This document shows positions 42,981-52,146 of a stretch of DNA of 64,000 bases, piece by piece. The stretch is from Streptomyces sp. TP-A0356 (lineage in GTDB: Bacteria > Actinomycetota > Actinomycetes > Streptomycetales > Streptomycetaceae). The stretch spans positions 248,001 to 312,000 of the forward strand of contig NZ_BBZJ01000020.1 in assembly GCF_001417775.1 (NCBI RefSeq). The letters run 5' to 3'. Position 1 is the stretch's first letter, and every line of letters starts with the position of its first letter. Below the pieces are notes generated by a model that made no database searches, had not been told where the DNA came from, and worked only from the letters and a program-made list of their open reading frames with translations. Made by a program: the position numbers and the translations under genes.

Positions 42981-43714
42981 CCTGGTCCGAGATGCAGCCG
43001 CTGCTGTCCCAGGCGTGCGGGGACACGCTCTACATGGTCGGCTGGTCGACTCTGATCGCGATCGTCGGAGGCCTGCCGCTGGGCATCCTGCTCGTGCTGA
43101 CCGACCGCGGCGGACTGCTGCAGAACGTCGTCGCCAACAGACTCATCGGGCAGATCGTGAACATCGCCCGCTCGATGCCGTTCATCATCCTGATGGTCGC
43201 GCTGATGAGCTTCACGCGCTGGATCACGGGTACGACGATCGGCCGAGAGGCCGCGATCGTGCCGCTCGCCATCGGCGCGATCCCGTTCTTCGCGCGGCTC
43301 GTCGAGACGGCCGTGCGTGAAGTGGACGGCGGGCTCGTCGAGGCCGTCCAGGCGATGGGCGGCAACACCTGGACCGTCGTGCGCAAGGTCCTCGTACCGG
43401 AGGCGCTGCCCTCGTTGATCTCCTCGGCCACCACCACGGTCGTCGCCCTCATCGGCTACTCGGCGATGGCCGGCACGGTCGGCGCCGGCGGCCTCGGTGA
43501 CATCGCCATCCGCTACGGCTACCAGCGCTTCGAGACCCAGATGATGTGGATCACCGTCGGCATCCTCGCCGTCGTCATCTCCCTGATCCAGTTCGCCGGC
43601 GACTACGCGGCCCGCGCACTGCACCGCCGCGGCGGCCGCTCGGGCGCCGCGCCACGACTGCGGCTGCTGAAGGCCGAGGAGCCCGCGACCGCGGACGTGC
43701 GCAAGGCCGCGTAA
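42977..43714 (+). CDS. metI: Methionine ABC transporter permease
   Basis: Membrane permease of MetNIQ, 245 residues, with about five helices and the EAA loop that docks on MetN (EAVQAMGGNTWTVVRKVLVPEALPSLI region). Conserved pieces are GDTLYMVGWSTLIAIVGGLP, MPFIILMVALMSFTRWI and GYSAMAGTVGAGGLGDIAIRYGYQRF. The ~25-residue basic C-terminal tail is an actinobacterial extra. Translation coupled to metN. Confidence 0.95.
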   Translation: MTWSEMQPLLSQACGDTLYMVGWSTLIAIVGGLPLGILLVLTDRGGLLQNVVANRLIGQIVNIARSMPFIILMVALMSFTRWITGTTIGREAAIVPLAIGAIPFFARLVETAVREVDGGLVEAVQAMGGNTWTVVRKVLVPEALPSLISSATTTVVALIGYSAMAGTVGAGGLGDIAIRYGYQRFETQMMWITVGILAVVISLIQFAGDYAARALHRRGGRSGAAPRLRLLKAEEPATADVRKAA

Positions 43715-43779
43715 GCACCCCACACACTCCCCGCACCACCACCCGCGGGGTCGCTCCACCATAAGGAAAGGCACTTTTC

Positions 43780-44613
43780 GTGCGTAACACCGCCAAGATC
43801 ACCACCGCCGTCCTCGCCGCCGGAGTCCTCACCTTCGGGCTCACCGCGTGCGGCGGCTCGAACAAGAGCTCCGCGTCCGCCGACACCAGCGGCCCGCTCG
43901 TCGTCGCCGCGAGCCCCACCCCGCACGCCGAGATCCTCAACTACGTCAAGGACAACCTGGCGAAGAAGGCGGGCCTCGACCTGCAGGTCAAGGAGTTCAC
44001 CGACTACGTCACGCCGAACACGGCGACCGAGGACGGGTCCGTCGGCGCCAACTACTTCCAGAACCAGCCGTACCTCGACGACTTCAACAAGAAGAACGGC
44101 ACCCACATCGTGCCCGTCGTCACGGTGCACCTGGAGCCGCTCGGTCTGTACTCCCACAAGGTCAAGAAGGCCGACGAGCTGAAGAGCGGTGCGACCGTCG
44201 CCATCCCGAACGACACGGTCAACGAGGCGCGGGCGCTCAAGCTGCTCGACGCCAACGGTCTCATCACGCTCAAGAGCGGTGTGGGCAGCGAAGCGACCCC
44301 CCAGGACATCGCCAAGAACCCGAAGAACCTGAACTTCAAGGAGCTGGAGGCGGCCCAGACCCCGCGCTCCCTGGACGACGTGGACGCCGCGGTGATCAAC
44401 GGCAACTACGCCATCTCCTCCGGCCTCAAGCCCGCCAAGGACGCCCTCGTCCTGGAGTCCGCGAAGAACAACCCGTACGGCAACTTCCTCGCGGTCAAGA
44501 AGGGCGACGAGAAGGACCCGCGGGTCCAGAAGCTCGCCAAGCTCCTCACCTCGCCCGAGGTGAAGAAGTTCATCCAGGACAAGTACCAGGGCTCGGTCAT
44601 CGCCTCCTTCTGA
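43780..44613 (+). CDS. metQ: Methionine-binding lipoprotein
   Basis: Substrate-binding lipoprotein of MetNIQ, 277 residues. Signal peptide with lipobox TFGLTACGG, lipidated Cys24. The NlpA/MetQ domain follows: VVAASPTPHAEILNYVK, YFQNQPYLDDFNKKNGTHI, LGLYSHKVKKADELKSGATV, IPNDTVNEARALKLLDANGL, DAAVINGNYAISSGL. GTG 43780 after ATAAGGAAAGG. It is 65 bp after metI, followed by a strong terminator. Confidence 0.95.
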   Translation: MRNTAKITTAVLAAGVLTFGLTACGGSNKSSASADTSGPLVVAASPTPHAEILNYVKDNLAKKAGLDLQVKEFTDYVTPNTATEDGSVGANYFQNQPYLDDFNKKNGTHIVPVVTVHLEPLGLYSHKVKKADELKSGATVAIPNDTVNEARALKLLDANGLITLKSGVGSEATPQDIAKNPKNLNFKELEAAQTPRSLDDVDAAVINGNYAISSGLKPAKDALVLESAKNNPYGNFLAVKKGDEKDPRVQKLAKLLTSPEVKKFIQDKYQGSVIASF

Positions 44614-44650
44614 ACCGGCTCCGCGTACACCGCGTACACCGCGTATCGCC

Positions 44651-44696
44651 ACGCACGGGGTCCGCTCCCTCACCGGGGGTGGACCCCGTGGTGCGT
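44651..44696 (+). terminator. Terminator after metQ
   Basis: CACGGGGTCC (44654-44663) pairs exactly with GGACCCCGTG (44681-44690), extended by ACG/CGT-like outer bases and followed by TTTCGG. Confidence 0.65.
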
Positions 44697-44769
44697 TTCG
44701 GTGCCTCCATGTTGCATGCTGGGCAGCTCAGCAGGCCTTGACGGTTTCCGAAGGTTACGGAGCGGCGCA

Positions 44770-45408
44770 ATGACAAGCACCTTTCCCAACGTCTCCATCA
44801 GCACGGAGCGGTTGGTACTGCGCCCTCTCGACGAGGACGACGTTCCGGCGCTGGCCGAGATGATGAACGACGAACTGGTCGGCGCCTGGACCGACGTGCC
44901 CCAGCCGTTCACCGAGGAGGGTGCCCACACCTGGATCACCGAGTACGCGCCCGCCGAGCGCGCCGCGGGCCGTGGACTCGACCTCGCCGTCACCGAGTTC
45001 CTCACCCAGCGGCTGGTGGGTGTCATCCAGCTCGGCAAGACCAACTGGCACATCCGGTCCACCGAACTGTCGTACGTCATCGCCTCCTGGGGGCGCGGCG
45101 AGGGGTACGCCTCCGAGGCGGCGCTCGCCACCGCCCAGTGGCTCTTCGGGGACCAGAAGTTCGAGCGGATCGAACTGCGCACGGCGGCCGACAACACCGC
45201 CTCCCAGCAGGTCGCCCAGAAGATCGGCTGCATCAGCGAGGGCGTCCTGCGCAACGCCTGCATAGCGCACGTCCGTACCGAGGACGGCACCTGGACCGAC
45301 GTACGGACCGACTTCATCGTGTGGAGCCTGCTGCCGGAGGACCTCGACGGGGTCAGCGACGAGCTGGCCGACACCGGCGGTTTCACGTCGTTCTCCAACT
45401 GGAACTGA
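44770..45408 (+). CDS. RimJ/RimL-type GNAT acetyltransferase
   Basis: A 212-residue acetyltransferase of the Acetyltransf_3 type: ISTERLVLRPLDEDDVPALA, LVGVIQLGKTNWHIRSTEL, SYVIASWGRGEGYASEAALA (acetyl-CoA loop), FERIELRTAADNTASQQVAQ, KIGCISEGVLRNA. Such enzymes acetylate ribosomal protein N-termini, antibiotics or small amines; no specific target can be inferred. ATG 44770 follows ACGGAGCGG. Confidence 0.88.
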   Translation: MTSTFPNVSISTERLVLRPLDEDDVPALAEMMNDELVGAWTDVPQPFTEEGAHTWITEYAPAERAAGRGLDLAVTEFLTQRLVGVIQLGKTNWHIRSTELSYVIASWGRGEGYASEAALATAQWLFGDQKFERIELRTAADNTASQQVAQKIGCISEGVLRNACIAHVRTEDGTWTDVRTDFIVWSLLPEDLDGVSDELADTGGFTSFSNWN

Positions 45409-45477
45409 TGGCGGGGAAGCGCTCCCATCGGGCGGACCCCGGACCGCCGCCCGCAGCGCAACCAGGTACTCTCACGG

Positions 45478-45494
45478 AGCCCGCCGTGCGGGCT
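45478..45494 (+). terminator. Terminator before cobL
   Basis: AGCCCGC-CGT-GCGGGCT, 7-bp stem with triloop followed by TCTCCC, 43 bp before the cobL ATG. No cobalamin-riboswitch consensus is visible in 45409-45536. Confidence 0.55.
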
Positions 45495-45536
45495 TCTCCC
45501 TGACGACCTGCGCAAACCTCCTGGAGACTGACGACG

Positions 45537-46745
45537 ATGGCCGACCGGGTCACGGTGATCGGCTGGGACGGCTCGCCGCTGACCGCCGCGGCGCGCTCCG
45601 CCCTCGGGGCCGCCACGCTCGTCGCCGGCGCGGCGCACCACCTCGCGCTCCCCGACGTGCCGAGGACGGCAGAACGCATCCGTCTCGGCAGCGTCGACCT
45701 CGCCGCCCGCCGCATCGCCGCCCACCGCGGAACCGCCGTCGTGCTCGCCGACGGCGACCCCGGCTTCTTCGGGGTCGTACGCACCTTGCGGGACCCCGAG
45801 TTCGGCCTGGAGGTCGAGGTCGTCCCGGCCGTGTCCTCGGTGGCCGCCGCCTTCGCGCGCGCCGGGATGCCCTGGGATGACGCACAGGTGGTCGTGGCAC
45901 ACCGCCGCACCCTGCGACGCGCGGTGAACGTATGCCGTGCCCACACCAAAGTCGCGGTGCTCACCTCACCGGGCGCCGGGCCCGCCGAACTCGGGCTGCT
46001 GCTGGACGGAGTGCACCGCACCTTCGTCATCTGCGAGGAACTCGGCACCGAACGCGAGCAGGTCACCGTCGTCACCTCCGACAAGGCCGCCGACCACGCC
46101 TGGCGCGACCCCAATGTCGTCATCGTCATCGGCGGCGCCGTGACCGCGGCCGGCGGCGGCTGGATCGCCGGCCGTGACCCGGGCGCCGGACCGCGCGGCT
46201 GGGCACTGCCCGCCCAGGCCTACGGCGGCGTGCTCGGCGAAGGGGAAACGGATCTGCTGCGGGCCGCCCAACTCGCCCGTCTGGGGCCGCGGGTGGGCGA
46301 CCTGGTGTGGGACATCGGCGCGGGCAGCGGGGCCTTCGCCGTGGAGGCCGCCCGCTGCGGCGCCGCCGTCATCGCCGTCGACCGCGACCCGGACGCCTGC
46401 GGCCGCACGGCCGCCGCCGCCCGCCACTTCGGAGTCCAGCTCCAGGTCGTGCACGGAACCGCCCCGCACATCCTGGAGAACCTGCCCGAACCGGACGTCG
46501 TGCGCGTCGGGGGCGGGGCAGCCGCGGTGGTCTCGGCCGTCGCCGACCGCCGCCCCCAGTGCATCGTCGCGCACGCCGCCACCCGCGACGAGGCCGAACT
46601 CGTCGGCAGGGACCTGTCGGAACACGGCTACGACGTCGAGTGCGCCCTGTTGCAGTCCGTGGAACTCGACACGCGGGCCTGGACGGAGAAGGAACGGAGT
46701 GTCGCGTTCCTGCTCAGCGGGCGATTGGCCGAACGCGCCCCGTGA
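45537..46745 (+). CDS. cobL: Precorrin-6Y C5,15-methyltransferase (decarboxylating), CbiE-CbiT fusion
   Basis: Aerobic cobalamin pathway: methylates C5 and C15 of precorrin-6B and decarboxylates the acetate side chain to give precorrin-8. The 402-residue protein joins a tetrapyrrole methylase half (CbiE, residues ~1-195: VTVIGWDGSPL, VVLADGDPGFFGVVRTL, PAVSSVAAAFARAGMPWDDA) to a Rossmann SAM-methyltransferase half (CbiT, ~205-400: GDLVWDIGAGSGAFAVEAAR, AVDRDPDACGRTAAA). ATG after CTGGAGACTGACGACG. The next gene (BluB-CobT) also belongs to B12 synthesis. Confidence 0.93.
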   Translation: MADRVTVIGWDGSPLTAAARSALGAATLVAGAAHHLALPDVPRTAERIRLGSVDLAARRIAAHRGTAVVLADGDPGFFGVVRTLRDPEFGLEVEVVPAVSSVAAAFARAGMPWDDAQVVVAHRRTLRRAVNVCRAHTKVAVLTSPGAGPAELGLLLDGVHRTFVICEELGTEREQVTVVTSDKAADHAWRDPNVVIVIGGAVTAAGGGWIAGRDPGAGPRGWALPAQAYGGVLGEGETDLLRAAQLARLGPRVGDLVWDIGAGSGAFAVEAARCGAAVIAVDRDPDACGRTAAAARHFGVQLQVVHGTAPHILENLPEPDVVRVGGGAAAVVSAVADRRPQCIVAHAATRDEAELVGRDLSEHGYDVECALLQSVELDTRAWTEKERSVAFLLSGRLAERAP

Positions 46746-47089
46746 TCCGGTTGTCGTACCGGCGCGGTAGGCTGGCCGATCGTTGTACCGCACTTGGGTG
46801 ATCCGGCACTTCGTCAGTCAATGTCCGGAAAGCTCGGCCCTTTTGGGGCGAGTGTGGTAGGGCAGAACCGGAGGACGCGCAACGTGGCGCAGTCCACAGC
46901 GGGCCGTCGCGGATCAAGCTGTCGCGGCGGCGGGACGACCGCGACAATGCCATTCAATGGCTTTGTCGTCTTTGTTGGCGGGTCGTTCGTGCCGCTGGGC
47001 ACGCACGCTCGTTCTTCACTGCGGGCGGTCGGCGCGACGTTCCGGGCGAGCTGGTCGTAGGAGCACTAACCGATGGGCGAGGGGTACGC
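46746..47089. other. 344-bp region between cobL and the bluB-cobT fusion
   Basis: Contains a short open frame (listed separately at 46884) and an A+T-richer patch at about 46945-46980 including the small stem GCCAT-TCA-ATGGC. No cobalamin-riboswitch box is visible. No terminator is obvious. Confidence 0.4.
46884..47060 (+). CDS. Possible small protein upstream of the bluB-cobT fusion
   Basis: A 58-codon frame from GTG with CGGAGG nine bases upstream, beginning MAQSTAGRRGSSCRGGG and continuing with a mildly hydrophobic MPFNGFVVFVGGSFVPLG. Its stop is 29 bp before the next start. I recognise no family; it could be a leader peptide or chance. Confidence 0.25.
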   Translation: MAQSTAGRRGSSCRGGGTTATMPFNGFVVFVGGSFVPLGTHARSSLRAVGATFRASWS

Positions 47090-50000
47090 ATGACCGACAC
47101 CGGCCAGGTCCCGGGCGAGGGGCTGCCGGAGAACGCAGGCATGGTGGAGCAGCCGGGCGTCCTCGCGCCGGGCGCGTACACCTACCTCGACCCCTCCGAG
47201 GCCCCCGCCGACGATGACGACCTGCTTCTGATGCCCGGCCAGCAGGGCGCGTGGGGCACCGAGATGCCGCAGCCCGCCACGGCCCCCGCGTCCTTCGGTC
47301 ACGAGCCCGATCCGCACGAGACGGCCGGCCGGGACAGCGGCTCGATCGACCTCGGCGCGGTCCGCACGCCGCCTTCGGCACACATGCCGCAGCCGACGCC
47401 GCGCCGTCCGCTGCACCTCGGACCGCCCATGCCGGACACCTCGTCCAGTCCGGTCCGTTCGCTCTCCGACCGCGGTCCCGCGGACGCCCCGCTGCGCCCC
47501 TCCGGGCCCCCGACGACCGGCCCCGAGTATCTCGACGTACCGCAGCTCGGGGAGAACTCCCCGCAGGGCGCGGTGCCGTGGGGTGCTCCACCGCAGACGC
47601 AGACGGTCCCGTCGGTGAGCCCCGGGGGGATGGCCGCAGAAACGGTCGCTCCGGCGCCCGGGCCGGTGTCGGCACCGGCCGTCGCCGAGGCACCGGCCGT
47701 CGCCGAGGCGGCGTCCTTGGCCCCGGAGGGCTCCGGGGTTCTCCCCGGGCAGGTGCATCCGGCGGGTTCCGAGGGACTCCAGGACTCCGGAGCGCACCTG
47801 GGCTCCGAGCCGTCCCAGGACGCCCAGGGCGCGTGGGCGGCCCAGGCGGTCACGCCGCAGGTTCCCGACGCCGGCCATGTGGTACCGGCGGCCGAGGGTG
47901 CGCTCGGCGCGCCCGGGGGTGTGCCGAGCGCCGAGACCGGCCATGCCCCGGAGGGCGCGCCCGCCCCGGCCGCCCCGCAGATCCCCGAAGCGGCCACGCC
48001 GGACGGTGCGCCCGCTGCCCTCGCTCCGCACGCTCCGCAGGCCCAGGACGCCGTGCCGGACGCGCAGATGCCGGACGCCGTACCCTTCGTGGCCGTGCCG
48101 GACGCCCCGCAGCCGGCGGGCGACGCGACGCACACGGGCATGGGACCGTCCACGGCCGAAGCGGGCGCGCCCCAGCAGTCCGCCGACGCCCACGTGACCG
48201 CCTTCCCCGGCGCCACGGTGCGGCCCGCCCAGGAGGCCCCCGAACCCCTCGCGCCCGCCGAGGGCCGACACACTCAGAACCCGGCCGAGGGCGTGGCGCC
48301 CCCACCGGACCAGCAGGCGCCCGAGCCGTACCCCGGCGCGCAGGCCGCCGACATCGAGGACACCGCGCTCCAGGTCCCGCACGCCGCCGCCCAGTTCGCG
48401 GAGCCGACCGGCGACGAGGAGGCGCAGCCCGGCGTCGCCGAGTCCGTGCAGGCCGTCCCGGTGGGTGTCGCCGCCGCCCAGGCCGGGGCGCCCACGTCCG
48501 CCGGGCAGGCGCACGGCGAGCAGCCCACGCGCGCGGAACCGACCGCCACTGCCGGGAACCCCACGGAGTCCGCGGACACCCCGGCCGACCAGTCGCTCGG
48601 CGAGTTCCTGCCGGTCGACGGCACCGTGCCGACCGCCCCGCACCTGACGCCCACCCCACCGCACGCCCTCAGCGTGCCGCCCCTGCCCGCCCAGGAGCAG
48701 CAGGCCGCCGAGGAAGCCGCTCCGGCCGCCGCCGAGTACGACGAGCCGGTGGCCGGCCGACCGGCCGCGGAGGAACCCGTCGTCATGGTCCCCGCCCCCC
48801 GCGAGGGCGAGGCACCCGCCCCGGAGCCGCTTGCCGCGGGCCCGGAGCCCCACGTCGCACAGCAGGCGGACGACCTGGACACCAGGGCCGCCGACCAGGA
48901 AGAGAGCACGGCCGCAGTGGCAGACGCAGCAGAGTCCAGCGGCCCGGCGGCGCCCGGATACGACGACGCCGAGCGCGAGGCGGTGCTGCGCGTGATGCGC
49001 GAACGCCGCGACATCCGCAACGGCTTCCGCAGCGACCCGATCCCGCACGACGTGCTCCTGCGCGTCTTGGAGGCCGCCCACACGGCGCCCTCCGTGGGCC
49101 ACTCCCAGCCGTGGGACTTCGTCGTCATCCGCTCGGCCGACACCCGCCGCACGATGCACGAACTGGCCCAGCGCCAGCGTGAGGCCTACGCCAAGTCGCT
49201 GCCCAAGGGCCGGGCGAAGCAGTTCAAGGAACTGAAGATCGAGGCCATCCTCGACACCCCGGTGAACATCGTGGTCACCGCCGACCCGACGCGCGGCGGC
49301 CGCCACACCCTCGGTCGGCACACCCAGCCGCAGATGGCCCCGTACTCCTCCGCGCTCGCCGTCGAGAACCTGTGGCTCGCGGCCCGCGCCGAGGGCCTCG
49401 GCGTCGGCTGGGTCAGCTTCTTCGACGAGCGCGAGATGGTGCGCGCCCTCGGCCTGCCCGAGCACCTGGAGGTCGTGGCCTACCTCTGCGTGGGCTACGT
49501 CGACGAGTTCCCGGAGGAGCCCGAGCTGATGCAGGCGGGCTGGTCCAAGCGCCGCCCCCTGTCCTGGGTCGTGCACGAGGAGACGTACGGCCGTCGCGCG
49601 CTGCCCGGCGAGGAGCCGCACGATCTGCTCGCCGAGACCGTGGCGGGCATCCGCCCGCTGGACGCCAAGGCCCTCGGCGAGGCCTGGGAGCGGCAGAAGC
49701 GCATGACCAAGCCCGCGGGCGCGCTCGGCATGCTGGAGATCATCTCCGCGCAGCTGTCCGGCCTGTCCCGGCAGTGCCCGCCGCCGATCCCGGAGCCCGC
49801 GGCCGTCGCGATCTTCGCGGGCGACCACGGTGTGCACGCCCAGGGCGTCACCCCCTGGCCCCAGGAGGTGACGGGCCAGATGGTCGCCAACTTCCTGGGC
49901 GGCGGCGCGGTGTGCAACGCCTTCGCCCATCAGGTGGGCGCCGAGGTCTGCGTCGTCGACGTGGGTGTGGCGGCGGATCTGCCCGCCACCCCGGGTCTGC

Positions 50001-50674
50001 TGCCGCGCAAGGTCCGCGCGGGCACGGCGGACATGACGACCGGGCCCGCGCTCACCCGCGAGGAGGTCAAGCAGGCGATCGAGGTCGGCATCGAGACGGC
50101 CCGCGACCTCGTGGCGGCGGGCAACAGAGCGCTGCTCACGGGCGAGATGGGCATCGCGAACACGACCGCCTCGGCCGCCCTGATCTCGGTCTTCACGGAC
50201 ACCGACCCGTCCGAGGTGACGGGCCGCGGGACGGGCATCAACGACGAGACGCTGGTCCGCAAGACGGAGGTCGTCCGCCGCGCCATCGAGCTCCACCAGC
50301 CGGACCCGGCCGACCCGATCGGCGTTCTGGCCGCGTTCGGCGGCCTGGAGCACGCGGCGATCGTGGGCCTGCTGCTCGGCGGCGCGTCCCTGCGCACGCC
50401 GGTGATCCTGGACGGGGTCAGCGCCGGTGCCGCCGCCCTGGTGGCGCGTGCGATCGCCCCCGAGGTCCTCGCGGCGTGCATCGCCGGCCACCGCAGCGCG
50501 GAGCCCGGCCATGTGGCCGCCCTCAACAAGCTGGGCCTGCGTCCCCTGGTCGACCTGGACCTGCGCCTGGGCGAGGGCACGGGCGCCCTGCTGGCGCTGC
50601 CGCTGGTGCAGAGCGCGGCGAGGGCCATGCACGAGGTGGCGACGTTCGACTCGGCCGGTGTGACGGAGAAGTAG
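47090..50674 (+). CDS. cobT: Fusion of disordered N-terminus, BluB-like nitroreductase and CobT
   Basis: A 1194-residue protein. Residues 1-620 are Pro/Ala/Glu-rich low complexity with no fold. Residues ~625-840 are a BluB/nitroreductase domain (AEREAVLRVMRERRDIRNGF, PSVGHSQPWDFVVI, GWVSFFDEREMVRALGLP), which in BluB makes 5,6-dimethylbenzimidazole from FMNH2. Residues ~845-1194 are CobT (KPAGALGMLEIISAQLSGL, AIFAGDHGVHAQGVTPWP, GEMGIANTTASAAL, and GEGTGALLALPLV with the catalytic Glu), which activates the base to alpha-ribazole phosphate. The two steps would be channelled in one chain. ATG after GGGCGAGGGGTACGC. Followed by a large terminator hairpin. Confidence 0.9.
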   Translation: MTDTGQVPGEGLPENAGMVEQPGVLAPGAYTYLDPSEAPADDDDLLLMPGQQGAWGTEMPQPATAPASFGHEPDPHETAGRDSGSIDLGAVRTPPSAHMPQPTPRRPLHLGPPMPDTSSSPVRSLSDRGPADAPLRPSGPPTTGPEYLDVPQLGENSPQGAVPWGAPPQTQTVPSVSPGGMAAETVAPAPGPVSAPAVAEAPAVAEAASLAPEGSGVLPGQVHPAGSEGLQDSGAHLGSEPSQDAQGAWAAQAVTPQVPDAGHVVPAAEGALGAPGGVPSAETGHAPEGAPAPAAPQIPEAATPDGAPAALAPHAPQAQDAVPDAQMPDAVPFVAVPDAPQPAGDATHTGMGPSTAEAGAPQQSADAHVTAFPGATVRPAQEAPEPLAPAEGRHTQNPAEGVAPPPDQQAPEPYPGAQAADIEDTALQVPHAAAQFAEPTGDEEAQPGVAESVQAVPVGVAAAQAGAPTSAGQAHGEQPTRAEPTATAGNPTESADTPADQSLGEFLPVDGTVPTAPHLTPTPPHALSVPPLPAQEQQAAEEAAPAAAEYDEPVAGRPAAEEPVVMVPAPREGEAPAPEPLAAGPEPHVAQQADDLDTRAADQEESTAAVADAAESSGPAAPGYDDAEREAVLRVMRERRDIRNGFRSDPIPHDVLLRVLEAAHTAPSVGHSQPWDFVVIRSADTRRTMHELAQRQREAYAKSLPKGRAKQFKELKIEAILDTPVNIVVTADPTRGGRHTLGRHTQPQMAPYSSALAVENLWLAARAEGLGVGWVSFFDEREMVRALGLPEHLEVVAYLCVGYVDEFPEEPELMQAGWSKRRPLSWVVHEETYGRRALPGEEPHDLLAETVAGIRPLDAKALGEAWERQKRMTKPAGALGMLEIISAQLSGLSRQCPPPIPEPAAVAIFAGDHGVHAQGVTPWPQEVTGQMVANFLGGGAVCNAFAHQVGAEVCVVDVGVAADLPATPGLLPRKVRAGTADMTTGPALTREEVKQAIEVGIETARDLVAAGNRALLTGEMGIANTTASAALISVFTDTDPSEVTGRGTGINDETLVRKTEVVRRAIELHQPDPADPIGVLAAFGGLEHAAIVGLLLGGASLRTPVILDGVSAGAAALVARAIAPEVLAACIAGHRSAEPGHVAALNKLGLRPLVDLDLRLGEGTGALLALPLVQSAARAMHEVATFDSAGVTEK

Positions 50675-50743
50675 GGCTGCGCGAAGTGGGCGTGAGGGCC
50701 CTGGCCCGCTCGTTCCGCACGGCGGAACGGGTGGGCGCAGCCC
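50674..50743 (+). terminator. Nested hairpin terminator after cobT
   Basis: GGGCTGCGC (50674-50682) pairs with GCGCAGCCC (50735-50743); inside, CGTTCCG (50711-50717) pairs with CGGAACG (50723-50729). A C-rich run follows. Confidence 0.65.
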
Positions 50744-50787
50744 CCCCCGCGGTCCAGCACCCGACGGCGGCGCTGGGCCCCGACGGG

Positions 50788-50815
50788 TTCAGCGCTGACC
50801 GGCGCCGCATAAAAT
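50788..50815 (+). promoter_or_regulatory. Promoter of the cysG-like gene
   Basis: TTCAGC (50788-50793), 16-bp spacer, TAAAAT (50810-50815), a good housekeeping-type match about 70 bp before the ATG at 50886. Confidence 0.45.
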
Positions 50816-50885
50816 TCCCACGTCAGGGCCGCTCCAACGCCGTAGAGGCCCCTTCCGACCCGCCTGGACGAGGAGCCGCACCTCC

Positions 50886-52118
50886 ATGGCCGAACACCCC
50901 CCTTACCCCGTAGGGCTCCGCCTCTCCGGCCGCCGCGTGGTGGTCCTCGGCGGCGGCCAGGTCGCCCAGCGCCGGCTCCCCGCGCTGATCGCGGCGGGCG
51001 CGGACGTCCTCCTCGTGTCTCCCGAGGCGACCCCCTCGGTCGAGGCCATGGCGGCCTCCGGCGAGATCACCTGGCTGAAGCGCCGGTACGAGCCGGGGGA
51101 CCTGGAGGACGCCTGGTACGCCCTCATCGCCACCAGCGATGCCGAGGCGAACCGGCGGGCATCGGCGGAGGCCGAGGCGAACCGCGTGTGGTGCGTCCGC
51201 TCCGACGACGCCGACGCGGCCACCGCCTGGACCCCCGCGACGGGCCACAGCGAGGGCGTCACGGTCGCCGTCCTCACCACCGCCGCGAAGGGCCGCGACC
51301 CCCGTCACACCGCCGCCATCCGCGACGCCGTGGTCGAGGGCCTGCGTGACGGCACGCTCGTCGCCCCGCACCACCGCACCCGCACCCCCGGCGTCGCGCT
51401 CGTCGGCGGCGGTCCCGGCGACCCCGACCTCATCACGGTCCGCGGTCGCCGTCTGCTCGCGGAGGCGGACGTCGTCATCGCGGACCGCCTCGGCCCTCGC
51501 GATCTGCTCGCCGAACTCCCTCCCCATGTCGAGGTGATCGACGCGGCGAAGATCCCGTACGGCCGCTTCATGGCCCAGGAGGCCATCAACAACGCGCTGA
51601 TCGAGCATGCCAAGCAGGGCAAGTCCGTCGTCCGGCTCAAGGGCGGCGACCCCTATGTCTTCGGCCGTGGCATGGAGGAGGTCCAGGCGCTCGCCGAGGC
51701 GGGCATCCCGTGCACGGTGGTTCCGGGCATCTCCAGCTCGATCTCGGTGCCGGGCGCGGCCGGCATCCCCGTCACCCACCGCGGTGTGGCACATGAGTTC
51801 ACCGTGGTCAGCGGTCATGTCGCCCCTGACGACGAACGCTCGCTGGTCGACTGGCCGTCACTGGCCAGGCTCACCGGCACCCTCGTGATCCTCATGGGTG
51901 TCGACAAGATCGGGAAGATCGCCGAGACGCTCGTCGCCCACGGCAAGTCGCCGGACACCCCCGTCGCCCTCGTCCAGGAGGGCACCACAGCCGCCCAGCG
52001 CCGCGTCGACGCCACCCTCGCGACGGTCGCCGAGACCGTGCGGGTCGAGGACGTGAAGCCGCCCGCCGTCATCGTCATCGGCGAGGTCGTGAACGTGGGG
52101 CCCAGGCCGGTCGAGTAA
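50886..52118 (+). CDS. CysG-like siroheme synthase/uroporphyrinogen-III C-methyltransferase
   Basis: A 410-residue bifunctional enzyme. The N-terminal half has the precorrin-2 dehydrogenase/ferrochelatase fold (VVVLGGGQVAQRRLPALIAA; IATSDAEANRRASAEAEAN). The C-terminal half is SUMT, adding methyl groups at C2 and C7 of uroporphyrinogen III (VALVGGGPGDPDLITVRGRR, VVRLKGGDPYVFGRGMEEV, VVPGISSSISVPGAAGIPVT). The middle dimer/ferrochelatase segment seems shortened compared with E. coli CysG (~457 residues), so complete siroheme activity is uncertain. It feeds both siroheme and the neighbouring B12 genes. ATG 50886 after GGACGAGGAGCC. Confidence 0.92.
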   Translation: MAEHPPYPVGLRLSGRRVVVLGGGQVAQRRLPALIAAGADVLLVSPEATPSVEAMAASGEITWLKRRYEPGDLEDAWYALIATSDAEANRRASAEAEANRVWCVRSDDADAATAWTPATGHSEGVTVAVLTTAAKGRDPRHTAAIRDAVVEGLRDGTLVAPHHRTRTPGVALVGGGPGDPDLITVRGRRLLAEADVVIADRLGPRDLLAELPPHVEVIDAAKIPYGRFMAQEAINNALIEHAKQGKSVVRLKGGDPYVFGRGMEEVQALAEAGIPCTVVPGISSSISVPGAAGIPVTHRGVAHEFTVVSGHVAPDDERSLVDWPSLARLTGTLVILMGVDKIGKIAETLVAHGKSPDTPVALVQEGTTAAQRRVDATLATVAETVRVEDVKPPAVIVIGEVVNVGPRPVE

Positions 52119-52146
52119 CCCGGGGTAACCCGTCCCGTTCCAGCCG

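Noticed and set aside
45409..45536. Cobalamin riboswitch upstream of cobL
   Set aside because: No B12-box-like sequence (GCCACTG type) and the space is too short; only a terminator hairpin is seen.
47066..50632. A continuous open frame of about 1190 codons on the minus strand opposite the bluB-cobT fusion
   Set aside because: It is a by-product of high GC3 codon usage; its translation is Gly/Arg/Val low complexity without domains, whereas the plus strand has clear BluB and CobT motifs.
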